Of a stretch of 64,000 nt of DNA, positions 1 to 8,271 are shown one piece after another. The stretch covers positions 114,791 to 178,790 of the forward strand of contig DASVQN010000056.1 in assembly GCA_036389155.1 (NCBI GenBank). The letters are read 5' to 3'. The translations under genes and the position numbers were made by a program. The notes under the pieces are model-generated. The model had not been told where the DNA came from, did no database searches, and saw only the letters and a list, made by a program, of their open reading frames with translations. The stretch comes from CADCVT01 sp036389155. GTDB taxonomy: Bacteria > Actinomycetota > Thermoleophilia > Solirubrobacterales > Solirubrobacteraceae. How positions within the stretch are numbered: position 1 is the first letter of the stretch; each line of letters starts with the position of its first letter.

Positions 1-150
1 CTCCTCGGCGACCGCCTGCGACGGGACGTACATGCGCGCGACCCGCAGCATCGCCGGCCCCCACGCGTCGACGATCTCCATGAACGCCGCCTCGTCGCCG
101 CGCCGCAGGCGGGCGACCAGCGCGGCGTCGTCGTCGGGCTCGGGCGCCAT
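1..150 (-). CDS. ECF-type RNA polymerase sigma factor, N-terminus only
   Basis: This minus-strand frame starts at the ATG at 150-148 and is still open at the left edge, giving 50 residues. The peptide contains LVARLRRGDEAAF followed by MEIVDAWGPAMLRVARMY and VPSQAVAEE. That is the region 2 signature of ECF sigma factors: an acidic start, L...G...AF, then the helix that binds core polymerase. The role is to direct RNA polymerase to a stress or surface regulon. Region 4 and any anti-sigma partner lie outside the window. The family call is firm, the subgroup is not. Confidence 0.85.
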   Translation of the reverse strand, partial: MAPEPDDDAALVARLRRGDEAAFMEIVDAWGPAMLRVARMYVPSQAVAEE

Positions 151-261
151 GGCGCCACCGTACAGCGGACGCCCGAGCGACCGGGGAGCGCGCGTGCGCA
201 GGGCGCCTCCCGCTCCGCCCGGGCCGTCCCGCGTTGCGCGCCGCGTCCGGTTGGGCTGGTG

Positions 262-299
262 ACGTCACACCCCTGCGCGGCGCGCGGCGAGTGTGACGT
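262..299. promoter_or_regulatory. Inverted repeat in the divergent sigma-factor / small-gene spacer
   Basis: ACGTCACAC (262-270) and GTGTGACGT (291-299) are exact inverted repeats separated by 20 bases. The left arm lies in a TGACGTCA palindrome (260-267), and TTATAG follows the right arm. The spacer between the sigma factor start (150) and the next gene (459) holds no gene. A two-site operator or hairpin controlling the sigma factor is my inference. The rest of the 151-458 stretch shows nothing recognisable. Confidence 0.45.
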
Positions 300-458
300 T
301 ATAGCCGCAGGAAGCCTCCCACGACGAGATCGCTCAAGCGCGCGAGGCGAGCAGCGCGTGCGCAGCGTCACGGATGGGTGGGGGGTTGACCCGATGGGCG
401 GAGGAGTCCTGGAGCGCGAGTCTTTCCGCACACCGAAAGACGCCCGAGAGGACCTCCC

Positions 459-773
459 ATGTTGCACGGATACGCCTACAAGATGCGCATAGCGACCCTC
501 GAGGACGCCCCGTACGTCCGCCGCGTGGTCGAGCTCGACAGCGCGCGGCCGATGAGCGGCCGGCTGCTGATCGGCGAGATCGACGGCGCCGTCGCCGCCG
601 TCATGTCGCTCGACGACGGCCGCGTCGCCGCCGACCCGTTCCAGAGGACCAGCTCGCTGGTCGTCCACATGCGCAGCCGCGCCCAGGCCACGCACGCCTA
701 CGAGCGCACGCCGTCGCTGCGCGAGCGGCTCCTGGCCGGCGTCCGGATCCCCGCGCGCAGCGCGGCGGCGTGA
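459..773 (+). CDS. Small conserved hypothetical protein
   Basis: A 104-residue cytoplasmic protein with no signal peptide or membrane segment. The N-terminal part reads RIATLEDAPYVRRVVELDS, then RLLIGEIDGAVAAVMSLDDG and RVAADPF. It resembles short actinobacterial proteins, sometimes described as GNAT-like, in which a beta hairpin (GEIDG-AVAAVSL) is followed by an ADPF motif. I do not see an acetyl-CoA loop, so enzymatic activity cannot be claimed. The start is supported by GAGAGG seven bases before ATG 459. The gene stands alone. Confidence 0.6.
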   Translation: MLHGYAYKMRIATLEDAPYVRRVVELDSARPMSGRLLIGEIDGAVAAVMSLDDGRVAADPFQRTSSLVVHMRSRAQATHAYERTPSLRERLLAGVRIPARSAAA

Positions 774-1008
774 CGGAGGCCATGCACCCCTCGTCGACGT
801 ACCTCTTGAGCGCCGGCAGCATCGACCGGTCGGTCGTGCTTCGACCGGCGACCACGCGGGGCGGCCGGCGTGAGCACCAGCCGCCCCGCGGGCGCCGCCC
901 GCGGCCTCGCCGCCCGGTGCGCGCCCGCCGCGCCGTCCGCGACATCGCGACGGCCTGACCGCCCCGGCCGCGCCGCCTCCCGAACGGGGGCGGCGTGGCC
1001 GCGGCGAG

Positions 1009-1014
1009 TACGCT
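1009..1014 (+). promoter_or_regulatory. -10 box of a leaderless gene
   Basis: TACGCT ends six bases before ATG 1021 and no Shine-Dalgarno is present, so transcription probably starts at or next to the start codon. The 774-1008 stretch before it shows only a CGACCGGTCG palindrome at 823-832. Confidence 0.5.
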
Positions 1015-1020
1015 CGAAGC

Positions 1021-1335
1021 ATGAAGCCCCTCAGTGAAGGCCAGCTCGTGACCGTCGCCGACGGGGACACCCGCGTCGACGGGATCGTCTTCCACGTCGA
1101 GAGCTTCCTGAAGGCCGAGGTCGCCGTGCCCGACGGCGACGGCGCCGCGTTCCGGACCGTGCACCGCAAGGACCTCAGCGAGCGGACCGAGGCCGGCGAG
1201 CACGACGAGACGCTCCGCAAGCTGATCCGCCGCACGCCGTCCGGCGCGCGCAGCGGCGGCGGCGGAGGGGGCGGCGCCGGCCGCGGCAGCCGCGGACACT
1301 CCCGCGGAGCCGACCACCGGTCCACCGGCCGGTAG
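1021..1335 (+). CDS. Hypothetical protein with glycine-rich tail
   Basis: 104 residues. Residues 1-65 look like a small beta-barrel (GQLVTVADGD, then VDGIVFHVESF and AEVAVPDGDG, then FRTVHRKDL) of the kind that binds nucleic acid or protein. Residues 75-104 are a disordered Gly/Arg/Ser tail with eight near-consecutive glycines. No family is recognised with certainty. The downstream 1336-1517 gap holds only GC-rich repeats. Base use and codon bias match the neighbours, so I take it as a real gene. Confidence 0.55.
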   Translation: MKPLSEGQLVTVADGDTRVDGIVFHVESFLKAEVAVPDGDGAAFRTVHRKDLSERTEAGEHDETLRKLIRRTPSGARSGGGGGGGAGRGSRGHSRGADHRSTGR

Positions 1336-1339
1336 TCGC

Positions 1340-1372
1340 GGAGGCGCGAGGGGGCCGGCCGGAGGCGCGAGG
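1340..1372. repeat. Direct repeat of GGAGGCGCGAGG
   Basis: Two exact copies of a 12-base sequence at 1340-1351 and 1361-1372 flank a GGGGCCGGCC stretch in the convergent spacer between two genes. It may be part of a transcription stop region. No function can be read. Confidence 0.35.
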
Positions 1373-1517
1373 AGGGAAGCGAGGCGCGCGCCGGGCATCT
1401 CGGGATCGGGACCCAGGTCCGTGGGGAGCGGGAGGTGGCGCGGTGGGAGCATGGACCCACCATCCCGCGCGCGGGGCCCCCGGCCTCCGCCCATGTCCGC
1501 TCACCCGCTGCGGGTTT

Positions 1518-2000
1518 CTACGCGCCCCGCGAGGACGCCATGAAGGCGTCGAGCCGCCCGCGCGCCTTCCGCGTCACGAGGGCGTGGCCGAGCGGGTTCG
1601 TCCCCATGACGAACGCCGCCGGCCCGAGCGCCTGCCGCGACCACGCCCAAAACGAGAAGCGGTCGCGGTGCTCGACGACCAGCCCGTCGCGGAAGCGGAA
1701 CGTCGCGTCGATCTCGTTGACGACGGGGCGGCCGGTCGCCGTGAACGTGTACCGCGCCGTCCAGTGCGCGGACCCGTGCTCGTCGTCGGCCGCGACGTCC
1801 CGCGCCTTCACGGACAGGTCCGTCGCCTGCCCGGTGAGCATCGTCCACATCGCGCGGACCTGGTCCGCGTCGAGCTCCCCGAACGCGGGGTCCGAGAACC
1901 TCGCGTCCGGCGCGTAGAGCGCGTTCATCGTCGCGGCGTCGCCCGCGTCGAACGCCCGGTAGAAGCGCTCGATCGCGGCCGCGTTCGGGTGCGCCGCCAT
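1518..2000 (-). CDS. SnoaL-like / nuclear transport factor 2 family protein
   Basis: 160 residues with the layout of the SnoaL/NTF2 cone fold: an N-terminal helix IERFYRAFDAGDAATMNALY, then APDARFSDPAFGE, and a C-terminal sheet with HWTARYTFTATGRPVVNEI and FRFRDGLVVEHRDRFSF. Members are small isomerases, hydrolases or binding proteins for hydrophobic molecules. The substrate cannot be deduced. The ATG at 2000 shares one base with the TGA of the upstream secreted-protein gene (TGATG), implying translational coupling. It is the last gene of a six-gene minus-strand run. Confidence 0.85.
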   Translation of the reverse strand: MAAHPNAAAIERFYRAFDAGDAATMNALYAPDARFSDPAFGELDADQVRAMWTMLTGQATDLSVKARDVAADDEHGSAHWTARYTFTATGRPVVNEIDATFRFRDGLVVEHRDRFSFWAWSRQALGPAAFVMGTNPLGHALVTRKARGRLDAFMASSRGA

Positions 2001-2641
2001 CAGCGCGTCGGCGAGCCGCCCTGGCCCGGGCTCGCGCCCGTCGACTGCCGCTCGCAGTGCTTGATCTTGTAGCGCTTCTTGTAGCGCCGGCTCGTGTAAA
2101 GGATGTCGTTGCCGGGGCCGCAGTCGATCCGCCCGCGCCCGTAGCGCGCCTTGACGAAGTCGTTGCCCGGCCCCGCCTTGATGACGTTCTTGCCCTTGCT
2201 GCCGTAGATGAAGTCGCGCCCCGAGCCGCCGGTCAGCTTGTCGACCTGGCCCGGCGGGTTGCTGGGGTTGTAGTCGCCCCAGATCACGTCGCCTTCGGCG
2301 CCGCCGTAGATCGTGTCGTTGTTGTCCCCGCCCAGCAGCTCGTTGTGGACGTGCATGTCCTTCACGCACAGCCCGCGCCCCTCCTTGCACTTCTCGAGGA
2401 AGCGCTTGCACCCCCCGCCCGCGTGCTGGCCGTCGCAGCGGTACTTGCGGTCGGTGCCCTGGAACGGATCGTGCCCGACGCGGGCGTCGAGCGGGCGCCG
2501 GCTGTGGTTCGCGTTGATCAGCTTCATGCCGTTGATCCGCGGCCAGCCGTCCCCGCGCTGGTTCACCGCCGCGGGGGCGACGGCGAGGGCGAGAGTGAGG
2601 GAGGTGGCCGCCAGGACGACGACGGCGAGAAATCGGCGCAT
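2000..2641 (-). CDS. Secreted protein with RTX-type calcium-binding repeats
   Basis: 213 residues with a signal peptide (MRRFLAVVVLAATSLTLALA, cut near APA-AV). Residues about 100-185 hold glycine/aspartate nonapeptide repeats (LLGGDNNDTIYGG, AEGDVIWGD, TGGSGRDFIYGS, AGPGNDFVKA, DCGPGNDILY), the beta-roll motif that binds calcium outside the cell. Four cysteines lie near residues 68-92. The C-terminal RRYKKRYKIKHCE resembles tails of other secreted proteins of this lineage. There is no toxin domain or type I export signal. The ATG follows TAGTGT by six bases, so it probably has its own leaderless promoter inside the run. Confidence 0.85.
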   Translation of the reverse strand: MRRFLAVVVLAATSLTLALAVAPAAVNQRGDGWPRINGMKLINANHSRRPLDARVGHDPFQGTDRKYRCDGQHAGGGCKRFLEKCKEGRGLCVKDMHVHNELLGGDNNDTIYGGAEGDVIWGDYNPSNPPGQVDKLTGGSGRDFIYGSKGKNVIKAGPGNDFVKARYGRGRIDCGPGNDILYTSRRYKKRYKIKHCERQSTGASPGQGGSPTR

Positions 2642-2647
2642 CGGGCG

Positions 2648-2653
2648 ACACTA
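2648..2653 (-). promoter_or_regulatory. -10 box TAGTGT overlapping the upstream stop codon
   Basis: TAGTGT lies six bases before the ATG at 2641 on the minus strand. Its TAG is also the stop codon of the membrane-protein gene at 2651. This suggests an internal leaderless promoter for the RTX-repeat gene. Confidence 0.45.
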
Positions 2654-2911
2654 ACGCCGCCGCGCGGCGCGTGCACGATGTCGCGCGCCGAGATGTCCTC
2701 CCGCCGCCGCGCTCGCGGCGGACAGCCCCAGTGAGAACGCGAGCCCGAGGCCGGGGTCGCCCGCCCCATCCGCGCGCCCGATCGCGCCGAGCAGCACCGT
2801 CAGCGACAGCGCGACGAAGACGGCCGCCGCGAACAGCGGGTTGCCGATCCACCACCCCACGACGAACGGCCCGACCCCGAACGCGACAATCCCGAGGAGG
2901 ACGATCCCCAA
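2651..2911 (-). CDS. Small membrane protein
   Basis: 86 residues with hydrophobic segments at about 3-21 (IVLLGIVAFGVGPFVVGWW) and 27-44 (AAAVFVALSLTVLLGAIG), a third weaker one near 55-66, and an Arg-rich end. No family is recognised. It starts eight bases after the stop of the permease gene, which makes an accessory membrane subunit plausible but unproven. Confidence 0.55.
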   Translation of the reverse strand: MGIVLLGIVAFGVGPFVVGWWIGNPLFAAAVFVALSLTVLLGAIGRADGAGDPGLGLAFSLGLSAASAAAGGHLGARHRARAARRR

Positions 2912-2918
2912 GCCGCCG

Positions 2919-3713
2919 TCACCCGCCGATCGGCGCGCGCGGGTTCGCGCCCCAGAAGATCTGGGTCCCGAGCATCCCGATGAGGTGGACGAGGACGATG
3001 TTCAGCACCATCGACTTGGCGGTGGCGGTCCCGACTCCGACGGGTCCTCCGCTGGCCGTGTACCCGTAGTAGCACCCGACGAGCACGATCGCGGTCGCCA
3101 TCACCATGCCCTTCACGAGCGAGTACACGAAGTCGGGAGGGTTCTGGAACAGCCAGAAGATGAGGAAGTACCCGCCCGACGACACCTCCCCGATCTGCTG
3201 GACGACGGCGAGGTAGCTCGCGAAGAACCCAGCGCCGATCGCCGACATGTACACGAACGGCAGCACCATCCACGACGCGAGCAGGCGCGTCGCGCAGAGG
3301 AAGAGGATCGAGTCGATGCCCATCACCTCCAGCGCGTCGACCTCGTCGGAGATGCGCATCGACCCGATCTCCGCGACCAGTCCGGTGCCGACCTTCGCCG
3401 ACATCATGTAGCCGAACGCGTACGGCACCAGCTCGCGCAGGTCGCACCACGCCGCGAACACGCCGGCGAAGGCGGGCGCGCCCTGCGCGCGCGTGAAGTA
3501 CGCCCCCTCGATGCCGCACTGCAGGCCGATGATGAAGACGAGGCCCCAGATGACGAGCGTCGAGCCGAGGATCAGGATCCCCGCCTGACGCAGCGCCTCG
3601 CCCAAGAACTTCAGGACGCGCAGGCCAACGACGTCCCGGATGACCCGGAACGCGAACTTCGCGATCTCCCCGAACCCCTGCAGCCACTGCCGCGGAGCCG
3701 GGGCGGTGCTCAC
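2919..3713 (-). CDS. MlaE/YrbE-family ABC transporter permease
   Basis: 264 residues and about five membrane segments. The family hallmark is the loop AEIGSMRISDEVDALEVMGID (written here in two parts: AEIGSMRISDE, VDALEVMGID) that couples to the ATPase, followed by LLASWMVLPFVYMSAIGAGF. MlaE/YrbE permeases move phospholipids, sterols or other lipids with Mce-type substrate proteins. No second permease, ATPase or Mce gene is in the window, which is unusual for the family. The GTG at 3713 overlaps the preceding stop as GTGA and fits the family N-terminus better than the in-frame ATG further upstream. Confidence 0.9.
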   Translation of the reverse strand: MSTAPAPRQWLQGFGEIAKFAFRVIRDVVGLRVLKFLGEALRQAGILILGSTLVIWGLVFIIGLQCGIEGAYFTRAQGAPAFAGVFAAWCDLRELVPYAFGYMMSAKVGTGLVAEIGSMRISDEVDALEVMGIDSILFLCATRLLASWMVLPFVYMSAIGAGFFASYLAVVQQIGEVSSGGYFLIFWLFQNPPDFVYSLVKGMVMATAIVLVGCYYGYTASGGPVGVGTATAKSMVLNIVLVHLIGMLGTQIFWGANPRAPIGG

Positions 3714-3874
3714 TGGAAGCGGTACCTGCAGGCTCGGCAGAGGCGGGCGCTGATCGAGACGCGGTCGCCGCACTGCGGGCAGCTGCGCGTCGGCCCGCCG
3801 CCGACGGCGAAGCCGGCGCCGCAGATCGACAGCGCGATCGCGACGACGGACACGTAGATGAAGGTCGGGTCCAT
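3710..3874 (-). CDS. Membrane-anchored zinc-ribbon mini-protein
   Basis: 54 residues. An N-terminal membrane segment (FIYVSVVAIALSICGAGFAVG) is followed by CPQCGDRVSISARLCRACRYRF, two CxxC knuckles that should bind one zinc. This matches the zinc-ribbon class found near transporters and secretion genes. It begins one base after the stop of the 59-residue gene and its stop overlaps the permease start, so it is co-translated with the permease. Its role is unknown; a structural or regulatory partner of the permease is an inference. Confidence 0.75.
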   Translation of the reverse strand: MDPTFIYVSVVAIALSICGAGFAVGGGPTRSCPQCGDRVSISARLCRACRYRFQ

Positions 3875-3875
3875 G

Positions 3876-4055
3876 TCAGGCCGCCGTTTCGATCGGCTCG
3901 GCGCGCACCCGCGCGGCCTCGAGCAGGGTGAGCAGCCCGAGCCATCCCGCGAAGACGTGCGCGTCGCCGGACTCGTCGACGAGCGAGCCCGCCAGGCCCG
4001 CGCCGCACGGGTGCAGCTCGAGGGAGAGGCGGAGAGGCTCGGGGTCGTGCTCCAT
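3876..4055 (-). CDS. 59-residue hypothetical protein, first gene of the permease operon
   Basis: The protein runs from MEHDPEPLRLSLELHPCGAG through LAGSLVDESGDAHVFAGWLG to LLTLLEAARVRAEPIETAA. It is soluble and acidic. No family is recognised. GACACT lies seven bases before the ATG, compatible with a leaderless promoter, and the next gene begins one base after its stop. The gene is short, but its position at the head of a packed operon and its codon pattern support it. Confidence 0.6.
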   Translation of the reverse strand: MEHDPEPLRLSLELHPCGAGLAGSLVDESGDAHVFAGWLGLLTLLEAARVRAEPIETAA

Positions 4056-4100
4056 GGCAGGCAGTGTCCCCGCGGGTGGGCCGCGCCGCCACGGGGGCGG

Positions 4101-4140
4101 ACCCTGAACCCGACCCTGAACTTGCGCGCCACCCTGCCCT
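4101..4140. repeat. Tandem ACCCTGAAC repeats before the LuxR regulator
   Basis: ACCCTGAAC occurs at 4101-4109 and 4113-4121 (12-base period), with a partial third copy (ACCCTGCCC) at 4131. They lie in the 116-base spacer between the divergent permease operon and the LuxR-type regulator. They are a candidate operator for that regulator. The spacing near one helical turn supports protein binding, but no binding protein is known. Confidence 0.4.
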
Positions 4141-4171
4141 GAGGCCGGGTCGCTGTGGCAGCCTTGCGCGC

Positions 4172-7000
4172 ATGGCCACGCGCACGGACGTGCCGCTGCT
4201 CGAGCGGGAGGCCGAGCTGTCCGAGCTCGAGTCGGCGCTCGCGGACGCCGCGCGCGGAGCCGGCCGGCTCGTCGTGCTCGAGGGACCGGCGGGCATCGGC
4301 AAGACGCGCCTGCTCCGCGCCGCGCGCGACCGGGCGGCCGAGGCCGGGATGCGCGTCCTCGCGGCGCGCGGCTCCGAGCTCGAGCGCGACTTCCCGTTCG
4401 GCGTCGTGCGCCAGCTGCTCGAGCCCGCGGTGCACGCCGCCGGCGCGCCCGAGCGCGAGGAGCTGCTGGCCGGGGCGGCGCGGCCGGCGGCGCCGCTCGT
4501 CGGCGACGCCGCAGGACCGGAGGCGCGCGACGTCTTCGCCGACCCCTCGTTCGCGACCCTCAACGCGCTCTACTGGCTTGTCTCGAACCTGGCCGAGACC
4601 GCGCCGCTCCTGCTCGCCGTCGATGACGCGCACTGGGCCGACAGCGCGTCGCTGCGCTTCCTGCGCTTCCTACTCCCGCGCCTGGACGACCTGCCGGTGC
4701 TGCTGGTCGTCACCGCGCGCCCGGACGATCCTGCGGCCGACGCCGCGCTGCTCGCCCAGCTGTCGGCCGACGCCGGCGCGCGGCTCGTCCGCCCGCAGCC
4801 GCTCTCGCCGGGGCCGGTCGCCGAGCTCGTGCGCGCGGAGCTGGGCCCGCAGGCCGACGCCGCGTTCTGCGCTGCCTGCCACGAGGTGACCGCCGGCAAC
4901 CCGTTCCTGCTGCGCGAGCTGCTCGCGGCGCTGCGCGCGGAGGGGGTGCAGGGCGAGCGTGACGACGCGCAGCACGTGCGCGAGGTGGCCCCGGCGACGA
5001 TCTCGCGCTCGGTGCTCGTGCGGCTGGCGCGCCTGGCCGAGGCGGCGCGGGCGCTCGCGCACGCGGTGGCGGTGCTGGGCGAGGACGCGCCGCCGCGCGA
5101 CGTCGCCGCGCTCGCGGGGCTGGACCGCGCGGCGGCGACGGAGGCCGCGGACGCCCTCGCCGGGGCCGGCGTCCTCGAGGCCGATCGCCCGCTGCGCTTC
5201 GTCCACCCCCTCGTGCGCAACGCGATCTACGGCGACCTGCCGGCCGGACGGCGGGCGCTGCTGCACGAGCGCGCGGCGGCGCTGCTGCGCGCCGCCGGGG
5301 CCGAGCCCGAGCGCGTCGCCGTGCACGTGCTGGCGTGCGATCCCGACGGCAGCGCGGAGGCCGTCGCGACGCTCGTGGCCGCCGCGCAGCGCGCGCTCGA
5401 CCAGGGTGCGCCGGAGGGCGCGGTGCGGTACCTGCGCCGGGCGCTCGCCGAGCCGCCGCCGACGCCGCAGGCGCGGATCGGCGTCGTCAAGCGACTGGCG
5501 ATGGCGGCCTTCCGCGCCTCCGACCGCTCGGCGCTCGACGGCATCGACGCGGCCGCGGAGCTGGCCGCCGACACGAAGACCCTCGTCGAGAGCGCGCCGA
5601 CGCTGGCGGCAGGCCTCGCCGCGGCCGGGAGCACGGACGAGCTGGCGGCGGTGCTCGATCGCGCGGCGGCGGCCGCCGAGATGGCCGGCGACGTGGGCGC
5701 CGCGGTGCGCCTGCGGGTGCAGCGCGTGACGTGGGCGCACACGCCGCCGGCCGAGGCACAGCGGCAGCTCGCGCCGTACTCGGACGCCCTCGCGGGCTCG
5801 CCCGACGAGGCGCTCCTGCTGGCCGTGCAGTCGTGGTGGCTGCACTTCACGCCGGGCGCGCGCGCCGGCGACGCGGCCGACCTGGCGGCCCGCGCGGTCG
5901 GCGACGGGCGGCGCCTGATCGAGCGCACCGGCGTCGCGCAGGGCCCGCAGGCGATCCTCGTGCTGCTGCGTGCCGAGCGCGACGACGCTGCGGAGCACGC
6001 GATCGACCGGCTCGCCGCCGACGCGCGCGCGGAGGGCGAGGCCCCGACGCTCGCCGGCACCGCCTACCTGCGCGGCGAGCTCGCGCTGCTGCGCGGCGAG
6101 GTCGCCCGCGCGGTGGCGGAGACGCGGGCGGCCGTCGAGGCGGGGCGCCAGGGCGACTTCCTCGCCGCCGTGCCGATCTGGCTGGCGACGCTCGTGGAGG
6201 CGCTGGTCGAGCACGACGAGCTCGACGCCGCGGAGGCCGAGCTGGTCGCCGGCGGCATGGCCGGGCCGCTGCCGGCGTCCTACTGGTTCACGCCGGTGCT
6301 CACCGCCCGCGGCCGCCTGCGGCTCGCGCAGGCGCGCCCGCGCGAGGCGGCCGACGACTTCCTCGCGGGCGCGCGCGACCGCGACGGCGTCGGCATGATC
6401 GAGCCCTTCCGGCCGTGGCCCGCCGAGGCGGCGCTCGCCCTCGCCGCGGCCGGCGAGCGCGCGCAGGCCGAGAAGCTGCTCGCGCACCGCCTCCCCGAGG
6501 CCGAGACGTGGGGCACCGCCGGCCCGCGCGCCGCGCTGCTGCGCGCTCGCGGCCTGCTCGACGGTGACGTGGACGCGCTGCGCGAGGCGGTGGCGACGGC
6601 GGAGGGGACGCCGGCGCGGCTCGAGCACGCGCGCGCGCTCGCCGACCTCGGCGCCGCGCTGCGTCGCGGCAACCAGCGCGCGGCGGCGCGCGAGCCGCTG
6701 CACGCGGCGCTCGAGCTCGCCCGCGCCGGCGGGGCGCTGGCCATCGCGCGGCGCGCCCACGCCGAGCTCGAGGCCACCGGCGAGAAGGTCCGCCCGCTGC
6801 TCGCGGGCGGCGTCGAGTCGCTGACGCCGAGCGAGCGCCGCGTCGCCGACCTCGCGATCGAGGGCCAGAGCAACCGCGAGATCGCCCAGAGCCTCTTCCT
6901 CACCGTGAAGACCGTCGAGTCGCACCTGTCCAGCGCGTACCGCAAGCTCGGGGTGCGATCGCGAAAGGAGCTCGCCGCGAAGATCGCAACGTCTGCGTGA
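4172..7000 (+). CDS. Large ATP-binding LuxR-family transcriptional regulator (LAL type)
   Basis: 942 residues. An N-terminal STAND-type ATPase carries Walker A GPAGIGKT (38-45) and a Walker B region LLLAVDDAHWAD. A long helical, TPR-like middle follows (about 340-870). A C-terminal LuxR helix-turn-helix reads LTPSERRVADLAIEG, NREIAQSLFLTVKTVESHLS and AYRKLGVRSRKEL. Proteins of this MalT/LAL class bind ATP and an inducer, oligomerise and activate promoters. The inducer is unknown. The start matches the usual LLEREAEL N-terminus. Its TGA overlaps a possible GTG of the next gene, so the downstream RTX protein may be co-transcribed. Confidence 0.92.
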   Translation: MATRTDVPLLEREAELSELESALADAARGAGRLVVLEGPAGIGKTRLLRAARDRAAEAGMRVLAARGSELERDFPFGVVRQLLEPAVHAAGAPEREELLAGAARPAAPLVGDAAGPEARDVFADPSFATLNALYWLVSNLAETAPLLLAVDDAHWADSASLRFLRFLLPRLDDLPVLLVVTARPDDPAADAALLAQLSADAGARLVRPQPLSPGPVAELVRAELGPQADAAFCAACHEVTAGNPFLLRELLAALRAEGVQGERDDAQHVREVAPATISRSVLVRLARLAEAARALAHAVAVLGEDAPPRDVAALAGLDRAAATEAADALAGAGVLEADRPLRFVHPLVRNAIYGDLPAGRRALLHERAAALLRAAGAEPERVAVHVLACDPDGSAEAVATLVAAAQRALDQGAPEGAVRYLRRALAEPPPTPQARIGVVKRLAMAAFRASDRSALDGIDAAAELAADTKTLVESAPTLAAGLAAAGSTDELAAVLDRAAAAAEMAGDVGAAVRLRVQRVTWAHTPPAEAQRQLAPYSDALAGSPDEALLLAVQSWWLHFTPGARAGDAADLAARAVGDGRRLIERTGVAQGPQAILVLLRAERDDAAEHAIDRLAADARAEGEAPTLAGTAYLRGELALLRGEVARAVAETRAAVEAGRQGDFLAAVPIWLATLVEALVEHDELDAAEAELVAGGMAGPLPASYWFTPVLTARGRLRLAQARPREAADDFLAGARDRDGVGMIEPFRPWPAEAALALAAAGERAQAEKLLAHRLPEAETWGTAGPRAALLRARGLLDGDVDALREAVATAEGTPARLEHARALADLGAALRRGNQRAAAREPLHAALELARAGGALAIARRAHAELEATGEKVRPLLAGGVESLTPSERRVADLAIEGQSNREIAQSLFLTVKTVESHLSSAYRKLGVRSRKELAAKIATSA

Positions 7001-7026
7001 CCCGGGCGTTTGAACGGCCGAGACCG

Positions 7027-8256
7027 ATGCGCGGCGCCGTCCTCGTCCTCCTCCTCTGCGTCCTGGCCCCCGCGGCGACGGCGAACGCGGGCACGCTCAG
7101 GATGGGCACGTACAACGAGTGCAACGGCGACGTCGCGTGCTCGAAGTACATGGGCGGCACGACCGAGGTCATGCTCGACTTCAAGGCCGCGCCGGGCGAG
7201 CGGAACGCGCTCGTCGTCGAGCCGGCCGGCGACCGCATCCGCGTCGCCGACGCGGTCGCGACGATCGACCCCGAGCCGGTCTGCGAGCACGTCTCGCCCC
7301 ACGAAGCGCTCTGCCCGTTCCCGCGCTCGACCACCGTCGATCTCGGCGACCAGGACGACACCCTCACCATCACCGCCGGAGCGAAGACGACGATCTTCGG
7401 CGGCCCGGGCGCCGACACGATCACCGGCGGGCGGTTCGCGGAGGAGATCGACGGCGGCCCCGGCCGCGACCACGTCGACGCCGGCGACGGCGTCGACACC
7501 CTCGTCGGCTCGCTCGACGACTCCGGGCCGGACGTCCTCGACGGCGGCCCGGGCCGGGACCTCCTCACGTACGCGCGACGCACGGAGCACGTCGTCGTCG
7601 ACCTGCTGCGCCGCGACAGGCCCTACCTCGACGTCTTCCAGAACGTCGAGGACGCGATCGGCGGCTCGGGCAACGACACGCTGATCGGGACGGACGGCCC
7701 GGAGACGCTCGACGGCGGGCCGGGCGACGACCGCATCATCGGCAACGCCGGCAACGACCACCTCGTCGCCGGCGACGGGCGCGACGTCGTCTCCGGCGGC
7801 GCGGGCGCCGACGCGCTGGCCGTCGCCGACGGTCAGCCCGACACCGTCGTGTGCGGCGCCGGCAGCGACGGCGTGCTGCAGCTGCTCCAGGACCTCGACT
7901 ACTACTCCGAGGACTACTGGCGCGGGGCCGACGCCGGCGACCGCCTCGCGCGCGATTGCGAGCGCGTCGCGCTGAACGGCGAGCTCAACGAGGTCGACAT
8001 CTTCACGATCGACCCGCGCGTGCACGTGACCGCGGGCCGCGCGTGGGTGCGCAACCCGTGTGCGACGATCGAGGAGCGGCCGTGCTCGGGCACGATCCGC
8101 GTCGGCAGGACGCACCGCCGCTTCCGCGCGGGCGCGCAGCGCATCGTCCTCCCGCAGCGGCGCCTGCCCGCACGCATCCGGATCGTGGCCGCGGTGCGCG
8201 CCCACGGGATCCTCCACCCCGGCGCGTGGACGGCGGACCGCACCATCGTCGGCTAG
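7027..8256 (+). CDS. Secreted RTX-repeat (hemolysin-type calcium-binding) protein
   Basis: 409 residues from ATG 7027, which gives a clean signal peptide (MRGAVLVLLLCVLAPAATANA). A GTG at 6997, overlapping the regulator stop, would add ten residues. The middle (about 110-280) is a series of GGxGxDxI-type repeats (FGGPGADTITGG, DGGPGRDHVDAGDG, GGSGNDTLIGT, DGGPGDDRIIGNAGND) that fold as a calcium-bound beta-roll outside the cell. The last 90 residues form a beta-rich domain with a conserved cysteine pair. No toxin or enzyme domain is visible. A surface or matrix role is inferred. Confidence 0.85.
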   Translation: MRGAVLVLLLCVLAPAATANAGTLRMGTYNECNGDVACSKYMGGTTEVMLDFKAAPGERNALVVEPAGDRIRVADAVATIDPEPVCEHVSPHEALCPFPRSTTVDLGDQDDTLTITAGAKTTIFGGPGADTITGGRFAEEIDGGPGRDHVDAGDGVDTLVGSLDDSGPDVLDGGPGRDLLTYARRTEHVVVDLLRRDRPYLDVFQNVEDAIGGSGNDTLIGTDGPETLDGGPGDDRIIGNAGNDHLVAGDGRDVVSGGAGADALAVADGQPDTVVCGAGSDGVLQLLQDLDYYSEDYWRGADAGDRLARDCERVALNGELNEVDIFTIDPRVHVTAGRAWVRNPCATIEERPCSGTIRVGRTHRRFRAGAQRIVLPQRRLPARIRIVAAVRAHGILHPGAWTADRTIVG

Positions 8257-8271
8257 CCTCGGGAGCCGCCC

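Noticed and set aside
7027..8256. RTX toxin
   Set aside because: Only the calcium-binding beta-roll repeats are present; there is no toxin, lipase or type I secretion component nearby.
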